Shown here: positions 49,423 to 58,719 of the stretch, in pieces
Numbering within the stretch: position 1 is the first letter of the stretch
Layout: every line of letters begins with the position of its first letter
Assembly (NCBI RefSeq): GCF_945277285.1
Contig: NZ_CALYPR010000003.1
Location: 248,001-312,000, forward strand
DNA length: 64,000 nucleotides
Source of the DNA: an uncultured Bartonella sp.
GTDB taxonomy: Bacteria; Pseudomonadota; Alphaproteobacteria; Rhizobiales; Rhizobiaceae
Direction: 5' to 3'
Program-made: the position numbers and the translations under genes
The notes under the pieces: generated by a model
Told to the model about the DNA's origin: nothing
The model's database searches: none
Seen by the model: the letters and a program-made list of their open reading frames with translations, nothing else

Positions 49423-50108
49423 CGAAAATTTCCAGTTAGAATTAATAGTAGAACTCATTGTCTGAGTTTATGATTAGTTGTTTATGAGTAAAAAACACTC
49501 AATATGTTCTTACGGCGACTCATAAATCAAGGAATTTATGATATTCATTCGATACTTGAATGTTGCCAAATATACGACATAAACAAAATTCCTTTTAATT
49601 ATTTCGCTTTATAAAAAGCGAGCAATAATATGAGTGTTAACAATAGTGATATTTTGGTCAGCGTCCCTCACTTATCCATAAAATCAAGGTTTATAACCTC
49701 TTATAATATCCAAATAGCAAAGGAGCATTTAAAAACGTTATTTAGGAACGCACTGATTACTATTACTAAATACATTTTTTGTTGCTTTACGCACGTTTTG
49801 ATAAGAATCAACGTTATTCGGACTGTACTTAGCAATAAATAACCAATTTTATATTATCCGAGTCACTTTATCAGCTCAATAAAAAAAGTCATACGCCGGT
49901 CATTTTTCCGCTTTTAAACAAATTCGCTTATCGGCACCACTATTCATCAAATTGATCAAACTAAAATTAACCAAAAAACTTAAAAACAACATGTTTTTAA
50001 GTTTATTTCTGATAAAATGACAATGATTCCAACCAAAAAGATAACAATTAACCCATTTTATAGCTTATAAAAGCTATTAAGTGGCCATTGGTAATTAAAG
50101 AAAAACAA
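49423..50108. other. Right end of the island, no confident gene
   Basis: About 690 AT-rich bases between tssA and prfB. A 70-codon frame at 49630-49842 (MSVNNSDILVSVPHLS) has no clear family and only a weak ribosome binding site. The region contains a long AT-rich inverted repeat (annotated separately) and an ATAGCTT/AAGCTAT hairpin near 50060-50080. Confidence 0.4.
49976..50004. repeat. 29-base AT-rich inverted repeat downstream of the T6SS operon
   Basis: A 13-base arm AAACTTAAAAACA is followed by ACA and the perfect complement TGTTTTTAAGTTT. It sits about 550 bases after tssA and 105 bases before prfB. It may be a weak bidirectional terminator or a feature of the island end. There are no flanking GC-rich stems and no long T-run. 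Confidence 0.6.
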
Positions 50109-51237
50109 TCAGGTTACATCTTCCACATGTTCAACACCGCCTTTGATGCGTTGCGCAAGCGCGGCTTCCATAAATGCATCAAGATCTCCGTCAAGCACAG
50201 CTTGCGGGTCGGTATTTTCAACTCCGGTACGCAAATCTTTTACCAGCTGATATGGTTGCAAAACATAGGAACGTATCTGATGCCCCCAACCTATTTCTGT
50301 TTTTGAAGCCTCAAGTGCATTTGCTTCGTTTTCACGCCTTTTTAATTCTTCTTCATAAAGACGCGCTCTCAACATTGCCCAAGCGGTCGCACGGTTTTTA
50401 TGTTGTGATCTCTCAGCTTGACATTGGACAACAATGCCGGTTTTCAGGTGTGTAATGCGAACCGCAGAATCCGTTGTATTAATATGTTGCCCACCAGCAC
50501 CCGATGCACGATAGGTATCAATGCGAACGTCAGATTCTGAAACATCAACCTCGATATTGTCGTCAATGACCGGATAAACCCAGACGCTGGCAAAAGACGT
50601 ATGTCGCCGTGCATTCGAATCATATGGCGAAATACGAACCAGCCGATGCACGCCCGATTCGGTCTTCAACAGACCGTAAGCGTTATATCCTTTAATCAGA
50701 ATCGTTGCCGATTTTATACCCGCTTCTTCGCCATCATGAACTTCCAGCAACTCCACCTTCATGGAGTGCTTTTCTGCCCATCGCGTATACATACGAAGAA
50801 GCATAGATGCCCAATCCTGACTTTCGGTACCGCCAGCGCCAGAATGAATTTCTAGGTAGGTATCATTGGCATCGACTTCACCCGATAGCAGCATTTCAAT
50901 CTGGCGTTTGTCAAGTTCGCCTTTTAGCGAATAGATTGCATTCTCCGCATCCTTGATAATCGTTTCATCGCCTTCCTCTTCACCCATAGCAATAAGTTCA
51001 ACATTATCATTGAGTGCTTGCGTCAAATGTTTGATATTATTGACCCCGTCATCAAGACGTTGGCGCTCGCGCATCAATTCCTGCGCTTTTTCAGCATTCT
51101 CCCATAAGGTAGGATCTTCCGCTCTTTCATTGAGATATTCCAGACGTTTTATCGACTGATCCCAGTCAAAGATGCCTCCTCAGCAAGCCGATAGCCTGCT
51201 TGATTTCTTCGACCAAAGTTTCGATTTCTGCTCGCAT
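50109..51237 (-). CDS. prfB: Peptide chain release factor 2, expressed by +1 programmed frameshift
   Basis: Release factor for UGA and UAA stops (about 375 residues after shifting). The first 23 codons from the ATG at 51237 (MRAEIETLVEEIK...) end in CTT-TGA, with the UGA at 51168-51166. A +1 shift reads CTTT-GAC and joins the long frame (DWDQSIKRLEYL). The catalytic GGQ is in [12 protein letters not shown]. The tripeptide usually SPF reads SPY in ISPYDSNARRH. The 3' 464 bases are repeated at 27604. It is in line with mrcA and the amidase, all on the minus strand. Confidence 0.95.
51166..51186 (-). promoter_or_regulatory. prfB +1 programmed frameshift site
   Basis: Reading the minus strand: an internal Shine-Dalgarno-like AGGAGG, then CAT, then CTT-TGA-C. 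This is the same arrangement as the established E. coli prfB frameshift (SD-like element, CUU slippery codon, UGA). Low release factor 2 prolongs the pause at UGA and raises shifting, so the gene regulates itself. The total span 50109-51237 is 1129 bases, one base over a multiple of three, as needed for +1. Confidence 0.93.
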
Positions 51238-51398
51238 GATAACCCGTTTTTCCTGACCGTATTATTCTCATTATCGGTTGTTTGAGTGTTGAACCAATCG
51301 CCAAACAACAGACACATTCAATCATTTTGAAAGCATTTTTCTTCTAACAATTTGCCTGCAATAGCCACATCATAGCATCTTTGTCAAAGAACAAATGG

Positions 51399-53873
51399 TT
51401 AATAAAGACCACCCGAACCACTTTGAATGGCTTTGTTGACCTGCGGCGAAGTCGGAGCAACCGGAACACCTTCTTTAAACGATGTTGTGCCACCAATGAC
51501 CTGATAAACATCCGCAGGCCCCGTACCAGGTTTGAACGCTTCAACAATAACGTTGCTATCCCCCGGTTCGGCACGCATACCAGTTTTACGATCAATTGCA
51601 ATCTGCATCATGCCATCCGGTACTTTAAAATCGACATCGGGCACCCCTTTCATAGCATTTTCCATAAATTCACCAAATATTGGAACGGCTAAAGAACTGC
51701 CTGTCCCACCATACCCCAACGTTGCAGGTTGGTCGTAACCAATGAAAACACCAACAACAATATTTGGTGTAAATCCCATAAACCATGCATCTTTCGAATC
51801 ATTCGTCGTTCCGGTTTTACCCGCTATATGGCGATTGAGATAATTAAGCCGCGCAGCAGTGCCCCGTTGTACCACCCCTTCCATCATCGACGTAATCTGA
51901 TAGGCTGTCATCGGATCCAGAACCTGATCGCGCTCGTCAATCAATGTCGGTTCAGGCTGATTATCCCATGCTTTGACGTTACATCCTTCGCATTTACGTT
52001 GGTCATGACGATAAATTGTTGTTCCGTAACGATCCTGAATACGATCAATGAGCGAGGGGGAAATGGAACGGCCACCATTTGCTATCACCGAATAAGCTGT
52101 AACCATCCGCAAAACTGTAGTTTCTCCGGCCCCCAATGCCATTGGCAGATAAGGTTGTAATTTGTCGTAAAGTCCAAAACGTTCTGCATATTCGGAAACG
52201 ATAGGCATACCGAGATCATTTGCAAGTCGAACAGTCATCAGGTTACGGGAATGTTCAATACCGTAGCGTAATGTCGACGGGCCGGCAAAAGTACCGCCGT
52301 AATTTTTCGGCCGCCAGATCTCGCCATTTCCTTGTTTGATTTCTACCGGTCCATCAAGCACAACCGAAGCAGGTGTGTAACCATTATCAAGTGCAGCAGC
52401 GTAGACAAAAGGTTTAAACGACGAACCGGGCTGGCGGTAAGCCTGAGTTGCACGATTAAATTCCGATTCGGCAAATGAAAATCCACCGACCATGGCAATC
52501 ACGCGCCCTGTCCGTGGTTCCATAGCCACCATCGCCCCTTCTATCTTGGGGGGTTGTCGCAACAGGTAATTTCCTTCACTTCCTGATTTCTTCTCGACAA
52601 AAACAACGTCACCGACATTCAAAACACCAGCCGGGCTATTGGCGGATGAACGCCGTTGATTTTTATCGACCATACGATAAGCCCATTTCATGTCGCTTGC
52701 CGAAATCGTGGCAACATCACGTTCAGCTGATAGAGCCCCTGACACTTCTCTTTTCGGTTGTAAACCAATTTTCACTTTGTCGGCAGCAACTGATAATACC
52801 ACTGCCAAACGCCATTCGGGCACATCGCTAAAACCGCTAACTTCACCGAGCGCAACGCCCCAATCATCAGAAATATCTATGTGTTTGTAAGCGCCCCGCC
52901 AACCATGATTTTGATCATATTTGACAAGTCCATCCTGCAATGCACGACGCGCCATAACCTGCAAATTGGGATCCAGCGTTGTGCGGACGGATAACCCTCC
53001 CTCATAAAGGGCTTTCGAACCATAACGATTAATCAGCTGGCGTCGTACTTCTTCGGTGAAATAATCGGCAGCAAAAATATAGGTATCATCACCGCGCAAA
53101 GTAACTCCAAGAGGTTTCAACTTTGCCTGTTCGCCTTGGCTCTGCGTCGCGTAACCGTTTTCCACGATGCGATCAATCACCCAATTGCGCCGGTCCAGAG
53201 CCCGTTGGGTATGTTTGAATGGATCATAATTGCTCGGTCCTTTCGGCAATGATGCAAGATAGGCACATTCTTCCAATGTAAGTTCATTTACCGACTTATT
53301 GAAATAGGTAAGAGCAGCCGCGGCAATTCCATATGCACCGCGCCCCAAATAAATTTCATTCAAATAAAGTTCAAGAATGCGATCTTTTGAATAGGCACGT
53401 TCTATGCGCATAGCCAAAATCGCTTCTTTTATCTTACGTTCCATTGTCGCATCGGAACTTAATAAAAAATTCTTTGCGACCTGTTGGGTAATCGTTGAAG
53501 CACCTTCCGGTCTGCGCCCTGTTCCAATGTTTTTGACATTGCTCACCATCGCACGAGCCAAACCCTCGGGGTCAAGCCCGAAATGCGTATAAAAATTCTT
53601 GTCTTCGGCCGAAATGAATGCTGATTTCACCAAGTCAGGAACTGATTGAATAGGTAGATAGAGACGGCGATTGGTTGCAAATTCTGCCATCAATCCGCCA
53701 TCAGCGGCATGGATACGCGTCATCACTGGCGGTTCATAATTGGCAAGCACCTGATAATCTGGAAGTTCATCGTCTTGCTGCTGATTATTCTCAGCACTTG
53801 CCAGACCTGTTAATGGCACACTCAAGCCAAAAACTACTCCAGCGGCAACAAAAAATCTAAAAAACTTCATCAT
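51399..53873 (-). CDS. mrcA: Penicillin-binding protein 1A (peptidoglycan glycosyltransferase/transpeptidase)
   Basis: Bifunctional class A PBP (about 824 residues) that polymerises and cross-links peptidoglycan. A signal-anchor segment is at the N-terminus (FFRFFVAAGVVFGLSVPLTGL). The glycosyltransferase domain has FISAEDKNFYTHFG and EGASTITQQVAKNFLL; the transpeptidase has the active-site serine in PGSSFKPFVYA, SRN in HSRNLMTVRL, and KTGTTND. The frame is open to 54029, but I start at MMKFFRF (53873) because this gives a normal cytoplasmic tail and anchor. Confidence 0.93.
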   Translation of the reverse strand: MMKFFRFFVAAGVVFGLSVPLTGLASAENNQQQDDELPDYQVLANYEPPVMTRIHAADGGLMAEFATNRRLYLPIQSVPDLVKSAFISAEDKNFYTHFGLDPEGLARAMVSNVKNIGTGRRPEGASTITQQVAKNFLLSSDATMERKIKEAILAMRIERAYSKDRILELYLNEIYLGRGAYGIAAAALTYFNKSVNELTLEECAYLASLPKGPSNYDPFKHTQRALDRRNWVIDRIVENGYATQSQGEQAKLKPLGVTLRGDDTYIFAADYFTEEVRRQLINRYGSKALYEGGLSVRTTLDPNLQVMARRALQDGLVKYDQNHGWRGAYKHIDISDDWGVALGEVSGFSDVPEWRLAVVLSVAADKVKIGLQPKREVSGALSAERDVATISASDMKWAYRMVDKNQRRSSANSPAGVLNVGDVVFVEKKSGSEGNYLLRQPPKIEGAMVAMEPRTGRVIAMVGGFSFAESEFNRATQAYRQPGSSFKPFVYAAALDNGYTPASVVLDGPVEIKQGNGEIWRPKNYGGTFAGPSTLRYGIEHSRNLMTVRLANDLGMPIVSEYAERFGLYDKLQPYLPMALGAGETTVLRMVTAYSVIANGGRSISPSLIDRIQDRYGTTIYRHDQRKCEGCNVKAWDNQPEPTLIDERDQVLDPMTAYQITSMMEGVVQRGTAARLNYLNRHIAGKTGTTNDSKDAWFMGFTPNIVVGVFIGYDQPATLGYGGTGSSLAVPIFGEFMENAMKGVPDVDFKVPDGMMQIAIDRKTGMRAEPGDSNVIVEAFKPGTGPADVYQVIGGTTSFKEGVPVAPTSPQVNKAIQSGSGGLY

Positions 53874-54038
53874 GGACTCGGATGTCGCTTTCTCCCTAGC
53901 ACATGCGTGCAGGACTTTCATTAGTAAGTCTCGTTGCCTGTGCACCGGAATTTCGGTAGAAACAAGGCTAAATTTCACTATTAAATATATTAATGTCAAA
54001 GTTAAGATCACTAGGCCCGTTTTTCTCAAACAATTTTG

Positions 54039-55274
54039 TCATGGTTGTGGATTATTTCCATATTTGTTTCGGTAAATAGCAAATTGTTGCACTGCCGAGG
54101 CAATGGCGGTAGCAGCTTTTTTTCGCCAAAGCGGGTCGGTAATTAATTTTTCATCCTCTTTATTGGAGAGATACCCGATTTCAATGAGAACTGACGGGAT
54201 ATCAGGGGCTTTAAGCACCTGAAAACCGGCATAACGATGCGGATTTTTTATGAGATTAATATTTTCTTGTTCAAGACTTAAAATAACGCGGTCAGCGAAA
54301 TTAACTGAAAAAACCAGCGTTTCTCTGCGTGCCAGATCAATAAGAATATCTGTAATTTCCGGTGCTTCATCTGCCGGAAGCCCATCAAGAAGGTCTGCTT
54401 TGTTTTCGCGATCTGCCAATGCTTTTGCAAGATCATCCGACGCCCTGTCGGAAATTGTATAGACAGTAGCTCCCCGCATTGCGCTCATATTAATCGTGTC
54501 AGCATGAATTGAAATAAAAAGGTCTGCACCATAGCTTCTTGCTTTTTCGACTCTTTCGTTCAATCGTAAGAAAACATCTGAATCGCGTGTCAAGAAAACT
54601 TCTAGATCCAAGTTTTTCTCCAGTTCATCGCGCAACGTGCGCGCAAAAGCCAAAGTCACATTTTTTTCAATGACTCCGCTAATACCTTCAGCGCCACTAT
54701 CGACACCTCCATGCCCGGCATCAACGACAACGCGAAATGGCTTTTTTTCCGGTGGCTTACCATCGTTGGTTCTGCTATCTCCGTTTCCCTGCTTTGTTAG
54801 AAGTTGTTGAAAATTTGCCTCATTATCTCTGGTAATATCGACTATCAATTGCCAAAGTCCGCTGTCCAGCCGCTCCACTTTATGATTTTCAACAGCAAAA
54901 GGACTATTCGTTGTTAAAATAATTCGCGATGTATTAGGCCCTGACAAACCATATCTTAAATCGGAAACCATACCGAGTTTTATTGGCGGTTGTTTTTGAG
55001 AAGAAAAATCAACACTGGGAAGGTTTATGACAAGCCGGTACGGCTGCTTGAGAAATTGCAACGAATAAGTCGGATTAGCGGAAAAAACCGCGATAAGCCG
55101 TGTCCGGTTTTGATCGCCGACAGCTCTCATATTAACAAGATTAAGCTGCTCGGCCGCAGCGTTCGTGATATTGCTGAAAACATTAATAATTAAAAAGGAC
55201 AGAAAAAGGACAATAAGCCACCTGAATTTTGATAAATTGACAGGACCAACGGATTGTTGTCTGTTTGGATCCAT
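54039..55274 (-). CDS. N-acetylmuramoyl-L-alanine amidase with AMIN domain (AmiC-type)
   Basis: Periplasmic cell-separation amidase (411 residues). An N-terminal membrane or signal segment (FRWLIVLFLSFLIINVFSNITNA) precedes an AMIN domain (LNLVNMRAVGDQNRTRLIAVFSANP to about residue 160). The Amidase_3 catalytic domain follows with the zinc ligands in VVDAGHGGVDSGAEG, ISIHADT and the catalytic Glu in VLIEIGYLSN. It is in line with mrcA and divergent from rne. Confidence 0.92.
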   Translation of the reverse strand: MDPNRQQSVGPVNLSKFRWLIVLFLSFLIINVFSNITNAAAEQLNLVNMRAVGDQNRTRLIAVFSANPTYSLQFLKQPYRLVINLPSVDFSSQKQPPIKLGMVSDLRYGLSGPNTSRIILTTNSPFAVENHKVERLDSGLWQLIVDITRDNEANFQQLLTKQGNGDSRTNDGKPPEKKPFRVVVDAGHGGVDSGAEGISGVIEKNVTLAFARTLRDELEKNLDLEVFLTRDSDVFLRLNERVEKARSYGADLFISIHADTINMSAMRGATVYTISDRASDDLAKALADRENKADLLDGLPADEAPEITDILIDLARRETLVFSVNFADRVILSLEQENINLIKNPHRYAGFQVLKAPDIPSVLIEIGYLSNKEDEKLITDPLWRKKAATAIASAVQQFAIYRNKYGNNPQP

Positions 55275-55877
55275 TTTAATAGGCCCTTTTTACCGTTTTT
55301 TTTATGTTCACGAAGCGAATTAATTTTGCGATCTTTATTTGGCAATTTTAAGATTTTTTCAATGTTTTACCCAGCAGCCACGTTAAACATCAACAAATCA
55401 TGTTTTTAAGCGAATAATGTGAGCGTCCTCATAAAGTCACTTGTGTTCAAAACAATATCGACTTAAAAGCATACATGTCTTAGTTGGTTTGGAAAGACAG
55501 CTAATGGGCATGAAGTTAACTAGTCCATTAAATGACTTTTCCCCCAGAAGTCTGCAAACTTTAAACTTTTTGCGTCTTTGGCAATATGCCTTTGAATGAC
55601 GTGAATGAAGAAGTTTGTAACAGTTAAGTTTCACTGGTTCGAACACTCGGACTATTTTAAAAACGTTTTGCCGGAGACTCGCTAAGTATGGGTCAAACGA
55701 AACTTATAATGGAAATTAATTTGCGAGCAGCGCATGCTGGCGGGGATGTGCGCGCTCATTTTCATTGTGGTTTGATGGCAAAATTTCTTTTGATCGGCAG
55801 ACAGAGTCAAGTTTTGGTAGGTTTTCGGAAAGCCTATATTGGCTGCTTGATACGTGTCGCCTGCAGGATTTTCTATA
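55275..55877. promoter_or_regulatory. Long divergent control region and probable 5' leader of rne
   Basis: About 600 bases between the amidase gene and rne without a convincing protein gene. The rne-proximal 250 bases are less AT-rich and contain several short complementary segments, suggesting a structured leader like the one through which RNase E limits its own mRNA in E. coli. The transcription start is not identifiable by eye. A frame opening at 55688 (MGQTKLIMEI) is probably fortuitous. Confidence 0.45.
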
Positions 55878-58601
55878 ATGTCAAACAAAATGCTTATCGA
55901 TGCCTCCCACCCGGAGGAAACTCGTGTTGTCGTTGTTCGTGGTAATCGTATCGAAGAATTCGATTTTGAATCAGAACATAAAAAACTATTAAAGGGAAAT
56001 ATCTATCTAGCACGTGTGACACGTGTCGAACCCTCTCTACAAGCTGCGTTCGTTGAATATGGCGGAAATCGCCATGGCTTTTTGGCTTTTTCGGAAATTC
56101 ATCCCGATTACTATCAAATTCCTGTCGCCGATCGTCAGGCACTTCTTGAAGAAGAGGAAAAGGCTTCTTTTGGCGATGATGACGATGATATTGATATTGA
56201 AAAAAGCTCCAAGAATAGGCGCTCTAGAAAAGGTAAATCATCGGAAGTCAATCATGAAAGCGATGTAGTTTCCGTTGCTGCTGAAGATGATGATTTAGAA
56301 GAGCATACAATTGACACAGGTGAAGACAGTGTCGAACTTGTCGGAGCTGAAGACGCGTTGGAAGAGGTTCCTACCCGTGAACGCGCTCCTCGTCGTCAAT
56401 ATAAAATTCAGGAAGTGATAAAACGGCGTCAGGTTTTATTGGTACAAGTTGTCAAAGAGGAGCGTGGCAACAAAGGTGCTGCTTTGACGACTTATTTGTC
56501 TCTAGCTGGGCGTTATTCGGTGTTAATGCCCAATACTGCCCGAGGGGGTGGAATTTCTCGCAAAATTACCAATATTCAAGACCGCAAACGCCTGAAGGAA
56601 GTTGTCAAAGATCTTCACGTACCAAAAGGAATGGGCGTCATTCTTCGCACAGCTGGGGCGAATCGCACAAAAGCTGAGATTAAACGTGACTATGAATATC
56701 TTATGCGGCTTTGGGAAAATGTTCGCACACTTACACTCGAATCAGTAGCTCCCTGCCTTGTCTATGAAGAGGGAAGCCTTATCAAGCGTTCCATTCGTGA
56801 TCTTTATAATAAGGACATTAATGAAATTCTTGTTTCAGGCGAACAAGGTTATCGTGAAGCAAAAGACTTTATGCGCATGCTCATGCCAAGTCATGCGAAA
56901 GTTGTACAGCCTTATCGTAATCCGTTGCCAATCTTTGCCCATAATGGAATTGAAGCTCAGCTTGATGGTATGCTACAACCGGAAGTAACTTTGAAATCGG
57001 GTGGTTATCTTGTTATCAATCAAACCGAAGCCCTTGTTGCAATTGATGTAAATTCGGGGCGGTCAACAAAAGAACATTCAATTGAGGAGACTGCTTGCCA
57101 GACCAATCTCGAAGCAGCCGAAGAAGTTGCTAGACAATTGCGATTGCGCGATCTTGCCGGCCTTGTCGTCATCGACTTCATTGATATGGAAGAAAAACGT
57201 AACAACCGGCTGGTGGAGAAAAAACTAAAAGATTGTTTGAAAGATGATCGTGCACGTATTCAGGTGGGCCGTATCTCTCATTTCGGGCTTATGGAAATGA
57301 GCCGTCAACGTATCCGTGCTTCTGTTCTTGAAAGCACGATGCAGCCCTGCCCCCATTGTCATGGGACCGGATTTATACGTTCTGACTCATCCTTAGCTCT
57401 CCATGTTCTCCGTTCTATAGAAGAATTTTTGCTGCGGAATCCTAATTTTAACATTGTCGTTCGAACCTCTGTAGCTACGGCCCTTTATGTCTTGAACCAT
57501 AAACGACAGGCACTTTCTGATCTTGAACACCGTTTCGGCCTCACAATCAATATTGAAGCCGATGATGAGGTCGGGGCGCAGAACATTGCAATTTACAAAA
57601 GCACTGCAGCAGAAGGGACACCCGCTTTTATCCCAGAGCTTCCGGTCGCTGATGATACGAGTGATGACGACATCGTTGACGATAGCGACTTCGACGAAGA
57701 AAAAACACAAAATGATAACGGTGGAGCGACAAACGATCAAAAACGCAAACGGCGCAACCGTGGAAAATTCAACGATCGTAACAATGAAGAAAAGTCACAG
57801 CGTAACAATGCCGAAGATGACGTCGTGCGCAATGATGATGATAACAGGCGGCGGCGGCGGCGCGGGCGCCGTGGTGGTCGCCGCTATCGTGAAGGTGACT
57901 TTGAACGCCGTAGAACTCCGTATGCGGAACCTGTCGGAGATTTTGCCGAAAAAGCGCTTGCCGAAGTTATCGCAGCACGCAGGCAACGCAGGTTCCCGGC
58001 TGCAGAACCTGTCGGTTTCGATGATATAAAGACAGAGACGGAAGCTGCACCAATTGTTACGGAAAAAGTGATTGTTACAGAAATTTCTGACGAGAAAACA
58101 ACCGAAAATAACAAGGAACCGGTGAAGCCCCGTAAGAGAAGGACAAAAAAAGCACCGGCCCAAACAGAACAACAATCCTCTGATGTAACAGCGGAGGAAA
58201 AAGCCGAACGACAAAAAGACGAAGAACAACCTAAAGCGCCTGCTCGTAGGCGTAAAGCAGAAAGCAAAGCAAAATCCGATAAAATAATTGAGCCGGAACA
58301 TTCGGGCGAAACGAGTACTTCTGATGACCAATCAGAGCAGAAAACGACACAAAAGGTCAGCGAAAAGGTAACAAGGCGGCCACGCAAAACCAAGGTTGAA
58401 GATAATTCCTCAAATGCACCCCAAAATGAAGATGAAAAACAACCGGTTGAGTCAGAAAAAGGTTCTTCGCGCAAACGTACAAAACGTAAAACCGTTTCTG
58501 AAGCAGCTCCGGCAGAACCCGTCTTGACTTCTTCATCTGATGAAAAGGAAGAAGATAAACCCAAACGTGTTGGCTGGTGGCAAAGAAAAGGTTTTTTCTA
58601 A
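55878..58601 (+). CDS. rne: Ribonuclease E (degradosome endoribonuclease)
   Basis: Main mRNA-decay and rRNA-processing endonuclease (907 residues). The start at 55878 gives MSNKMLIDASHPEETRVVVV, as in alphaproteobacterial RNase E. The S1 domain is interrupted by an acidic insert (residues 95-165), then the catalytic core with Asp390 in AIDVNSGRST and the FIDMEEKRNN motif, and the zinc-link CPHCHGTG. The C-terminal third is low-complexity: acidic stretches, an Arg-rich RRRRRGRRGGRR segment, Lys/Glu-rich repeats, and a final GWWQRKGFF. Confidence 0.95.
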   Translation: MSNKMLIDASHPEETRVVVVRGNRIEEFDFESEHKKLLKGNIYLARVTRVEPSLQAAFVEYGGNRHGFLAFSEIHPDYYQIPVADRQALLEEEEKASFGDDDDDIDIEKSSKNRRSRKGKSSEVNHESDVVSVAAEDDDLEEHTIDTGEDSVELVGAEDALEEVPTRERAPRRQYKIQEVIKRRQVLLVQVVKEERGNKGAALTTYLSLAGRYSVLMPNTARGGGISRKITNIQDRKRLKEVVKDLHVPKGMGVILRTAGANRTKAEIKRDYEYLMRLWENVRTLTLESVAPCLVYEEGSLIKRSIRDLYNKDINEILVSGEQGYREAKDFMRMLMPSHAKVVQPYRNPLPIFAHNGIEAQLDGMLQPEVTLKSGGYLVINQTEALVAIDVNSGRSTKEHSIEETACQTNLEAAEEVARQLRLRDLAGLVVIDFIDMEEKRNNRLVEKKLKDCLKDDRARIQVGRISHFGLMEMSRQRIRASVLESTMQPCPHCHGTGFIRSDSSLALHVLRSIEEFLLRNPNFNIVVRTSVATALYVLNHKRQALSDLEHRFGLTINIEADDEVGAQNIAIYKSTAAEGTPAFIPELPVADDTSDDDIVDDSDFDEEKTQNDNGGATNDQKRKRRNRGKFNDRNNEEKSQRNNAEDDVVRNDDDNRRRRRRGRRGGRRYREGDFERRRTPYAEPVGDFAEKALAEVIAARRQRRFPAAEPVGFDDIKTETEAAPIVTEKVIVTEISDEKTTENNKEPVKPRKRRTKKAPAQTEQQSSDVTAEEKAERQKDEEQPKAPARRRKAESKAKSDKIIEPEHSGETSTSDDQSEQKTTQKVSEKVTRRPRKTKVEDNSSNAPQNEDEKQPVESEKGSSRKRTKRKTVSEAAPAEPVLTSSSDEKEEDKPKRVGWWQRKGFF

Positions 58602-58636
58602 GTAAACTCTAATTAACTTATCATATTTGTGGTTCT

Positions 58637-58685
58637 AAATAAGTCCCACTTCCCCTTAAAAAAAGGCGGGCTGCGGGACTTATTT
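58637..58685. terminator. Terminator hairpin after rne
   Basis: AATAAGTCCC at 58638-58647 pairs with GGGACTTATT at 58675-58684, with GC-rich sequence in the loop. The inverted repeat is flanked by A and T runs and lies 37 bases after the rne stop. It could act in both directions. Confidence 0.7.
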
Positions 58686-58719
58686 ATGAAAATTACAGAT
58701 TGGCCGCATCTCAATATTT

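Larger units (their letters stand above)
27604..50572. mobile_element. Putative genomic island bounded by direct repeats of prfB 3' DNA, carrying a T6SS
   Basis: The interval between the truncated prfB copy and the intact prfB holds a lipoprotein gene and a complete-looking T6SS structural cluster, with very AT-rich spacers at both ends. The intact prfB lies in its expected neighbourhood (mrcA, amidase, rne), while the truncated copy retains a terminator, so the simplest reading is insertion at the 3' end of prfB with regeneration of the gene by an element-borne or duplicated 3' end. No integrase, transposase or conjugation gene is visible, so mobility today is doubtful. The boundaries are inferred from the repeats only. 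Confidence 0.7.

Noticed and set aside
49630-49842. A 70-codon frame after tssA
   Set aside because: Weak ribosome binding site, AT-rich codons, no recognisable family; it could be real but I cannot support it as a gene.
57884-58564. A 226-codon open frame on the strand opposite rne
   Set aside because: It mirrors the low-complexity Lys/Glu-rich tail of RNase E and has a Ser/Leu-rich composition with no domain; it is a shadow frame.
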